A stretch of DNA of 20,864 nt from positions 1-20,864 of the IMG/VR virus record IMGVR_UViG_3300010370_000300. One strand, given 5' to 3'. The stretch's first letter is position 1; each line of letters opens with the position of its first letter. Position numbers and translations under genes: made by a program. Positions 19,520 through 20,864 of this stretch are shown in pieces. The notes under the pieces are model-generated. The model was given only the letters and a program-made list of their open reading frames with translations. It was not told where the DNA came from and ran no database searches. The DNA comes from a virus.

Positions 19520-20185
19520 TCAGGCAACGATAACGGGGATTCGGGCCAAGGCGTCGGCCGCCCGGGTGCGCGGGCCATGGGCGCGGAAACCGACGATAAC
19601 GGCGCGGCCCGGCCGGCTGCAGAGCTGGCATTCGGTGCAGCTAGTGTCCCGGAGCTGGGCGGGGCATACGGCTACAGACAGGCCGCCGGGTGTCTTCAGC
19701 TTCGCGGGTGCATCCGATGGGACAAGCGCAACGACGGGTCCGGCGCCGGTCTGCCAGAGGCGGTCGGCCTCTGCGAGATTGTCGGCCGATAGGTTGACCG
19801 TGAACCCTTCATCGTTAGCCCAGCGGATAGCATCGAGGGCGCCGGGTGTTTTCTTGTGCGTGAACGTAAACCCGCGTTTACCGCGGTTCGCTTTCACGAG
19901 CTGCCGAAGCTCGGTCATGTTGACCCGGGAACCCTGGCCTGGGAGGTCACCCGCGACGGCGTGGCGCCAGAGCGTACCGGCGGGGAGGGCTGAGACGGAT
20001 TCGCAATAGTCGCGCCACGGGTTAGCGGCGCGGTTCCAGGCGAGGCGGGCCGGACCGCCCTCAGCGTAGCAGCTCGAGCGATAGTGCGGGCAGCTCGAGG
20101 GGCAGGATTCGCGGCCGATATAGCTGACGGGCATCGGGCCGGTTTTGCGGTTCGAGGATTTCAGGACGAAAAGCGCTTGTGTCAT
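19520..20185 (-). CDS. DUF7227-type phage protein, 221 aa
   Basis: The sequence LFVLKSSNRKTGPMPVSYIGRESCPSSCPHYRSSCYAEGGP, then LWRHAVAGDLPG, RGFTFTHKKT, EGFTVNLSADNLAEAD and ICP-like VAVCPAQLRDTSCTECQLC..VIVGFRAHG matches a conserved phage family (DUF7227 as I recall it). Conserved cysteines occur near the start (CPSSC...C) and end (C...CTECQLC), suggesting a metal or Fe-S site. ATG 20185 follows GGAGTGGAAG; a GTG at 20194 would add three residues. Role unknown. It is the largest gene of the minus cluster. Confidence 0.78.
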   Translation of the reverse strand: MTQALFVLKSSNRKTGPMPVSYIGRESCPSSCPHYRSSCYAEGGPARLAWNRAANPWRDYCESVSALPAGTLWRHAVAGDLPGQGSRVNMTELRQLVKANRGKRGFTFTHKKTPGALDAIRWANDEGFTVNLSADNLAEADRLWQTGAGPVVALVPSDAPAKLKTPGGLSVAVCPAQLRDTSCTECQLCSRPGRAVIVGFRAHGPRTRAADALARIPVIVA

Positions 20186-20209
20186 GGCTTCCACTCCATG
20201 GATTAGGTT

Positions 20210-20539
20210 TCAGGCTGCGGTCAATTCGAGGCGCCGAGCGGCAAGCCATGCGTCGAAGTCGCGCAGGGCTTTAGTCTTCGAGCCGCAGGCCTCGAGCGAT
20301 GGGTGATAGACCATCTCCCCATCGGGTGCGAACACTACGCAACGCTGACCGCGGCGGGTGTGCTCCCAGTCCAGGGTGCAGCTCTCGCGGATCATGTAGA
20401 ACCGGCCGCCAAGCACGGGCGAAGCCTCGAGAATGCGCGACCGATGAAAACGGAGGTTTTCCGGGCTGACGTAGTGGGTCAGGCCCTCGAGATTGAGCTG
20501 CGCATCGCGGGTGGGGTTGTTGGACAGTCGGATAAACAT
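20210..20539 (-). CDS. Unrecognised phage protein, 109 aa
   Basis: The product (MFIRLSNNPTRDAQLNLEGL, then LRFHRSRILEASPVLGGRFYMIRESCTLDWEHTRRGQRCVVFAPDGEMVYHPSLEACGSKTKAL) looks beta-rich with a helical end. GGAG lies before the ATG, and a terminator-type hairpin ends only about 10 bases before the start. No family recognised. Confidence 0.65.
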   Translation of the reverse strand: MFIRLSNNPTRDAQLNLEGLTHYVSPENLRFHRSRILEASPVLGGRFYMIRESCTLDWEHTRRGQRCVVFAPDGEMVYHPSLEACGSKTKALRDFDAWLAARRLELTAA

Positions 20540-20548
20540 GGGGGCTCC

Positions 20549-20567
20549 AAAAAGGCCCCGAAGGGCC
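20549..20567 (-). terminator. UUCG-loop terminator inside the minus cluster
   Basis: On the minus strand GGCCC-TTCG-GGGCC is followed by five T. The UUCG tetraloop closed by C-G is unusually stable. It lies 23 bases after the 82-aa gene's stop and just before the 109-aa gene, so it probably acts as a partial terminator setting relative expression, or as an attenuator. Confidence 0.75.
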
Positions 20568-20590
20568 GAAGGGGTTAGCGGGTGAGGGCC

Positions 20591-20839
20591 TCAGTATCCG
20601 GCGGCGTAGTCTTGAAGGGAGGTTACGAGGCCGTCGAAGTCTTCCGATGGGCCGAGCAAGTCGGCCAGGACGAGGACGGTTTTGATGTCGATCTCGAGGC
20701 TATCTGCGAGGGTCTCGAGATAGTCGCGGCGGTTAGTGCAGCCGTGGGCGTGATAAAGTTTCGAGGTGCGGGCTCCGTGTGGGTTAACGTGTAGCGCGAT
20801 CGAGGGCTTCGCCGGTTTTACCGGTAAGGGGAAAGTCAA
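20591..20839 (-). CDS. Unrecognised small protein, about 82 aa (start uncertain)
   Basis: The frame is open to the right edge; TTG at 20839 with GAGG 9 bases upstream is the only plausible visible start, otherwise the gene begins outside. The readable part is SKLYHAHGCTNRRDYLETLADSLEIDIKTVLVLADLLGPSEDFDGLVTSLQDYAAGY, a helical protein. Function unknown. Confidence 0.55.
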   Translation of the reverse strand: MTFPLPVKPAKPSIALHVNPHGARTSKLYHAHGCTNRRDYLETLADSLEIDIKTVLVLADLLGPSEDFDGLVTSLQDYAAGY

Positions 20840-20864
20840 GCGACATAGCCTCGGCCACGGCGCA
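20784..20864 (-). CDS. Possible C-terminal end of the next minus gene (partial)
   Basis: A second frame is open from the right edge to TAA at 20784-20786, reading CAVAEAMSLDFPLTGKTGEA and LDRATR. It overlaps the 5' end of the 82-aa gene by 56 bases. It looks protein-like and would continue the chain of overlapping genes, but only 26 residues are visible. Confidence 0.3.
   Translation of the reverse strand, partial: CAVAEAMSLDFPLTGKTGEALDRATR

Noticed and set aside
19566-20009. 147-aa plus-strand frame opposite the DUF7227-type gene
   Set aside because: The minus strand carries a recognisable conserved protein; the plus frame is compositionally random.

Overview
The window is part of a tailed-phage (or prophage) genome from a proteobacterial host. 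It is gene-dense, with tiny ATGA-coupled genes, a giant virion-type polyprotein, a replication/recombination module (RusA resolvase, RecB-like exonuclease, ERF annealing protein, SSB-tip protein, DEAD/DEAH helicase, Toprim protein) and a long run of unrecognised small ORFs. The signal-peptide Rap1a/Tai-type protein and the GC-rich codon use fit a Gram-negative (gamma- or betaproteobacterial) host. No integrase, portal, terminase, capsid gene, tRNA or CRISPR is visible, so lifestyle and exact virus group are left open.

Layout. (1) 2-4192, plus: the 3' part of a giant gene for a metallopeptidase-motif, LPD38-like protein, probably an internal or ejected virion protein; its 5' end lies off the left edge. 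(2) 4185-4535, minus: a lone RusA resolvase gene, tail-to-tail with the giant gene. (3) 4536-4634: divergent control region with a perfect 9-bp inverted repeat (TCAACAGAT / ATCTGTTGA) and a TTGACA box. (4) 4635-12581, plus: a long, tightly coupled operon. It begins with exonuclease, DUF3310 plus AT-hook, ERF and SSB-tip protein. It continues with a MazG-like protein, several 45-75 aa proteins (Cys-rich, membrane, NrdR-like zinc ribbon), a Rap1a/Tai-like secreted protein and a PAPS-reductase-like protein. It ends with a winged-helix-like protein, a staphylococcal-nuclease-like protein and a Ref-like HNH protein, then a strong intrinsic terminator at 12624-12651. (5) 12652-13144: a non-coding interval of about 490 bp with an operator-like palindrome, a good extended -10 promoter, a compact candidate small RNA ending in a T-run (about 12709-12817), a second GC-rich structured stretch (about 12820-13060), and a second promoter. 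(6) 13145-16573, plus: ParB-like regulator, small protein, helicase with zinc ribbon, Toprim protein. (7) 16518-20864, minus: about 16 small coupled genes reading leftward, ending in a sigma-region-4-like protein; most are unrecognised, apart from a DUF7227-type protein.

How they fit together. Regions 4 and 6 look like early/middle DNA-metabolism operons. The exonuclease, ERF and SSB-tip protein form a plausible single-strand-annealing recombination system, with RusA resolving junctions. The helicase and Toprim proteins serve replication. The minus cluster resembles an early or host-takeover region whose last product could redirect host RNA polymerase. The non-coding block between the two plus operons is the most unusual part: the sequence supports a discrete phage RNA with a possible pseudoknot, with no family I can name.

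Composition is mosaic. By eye, CTCGAG occurs about 31 times (roughly 5-6 expected), with none between about 5220 and 11925 and 13 in the last 3 kb.
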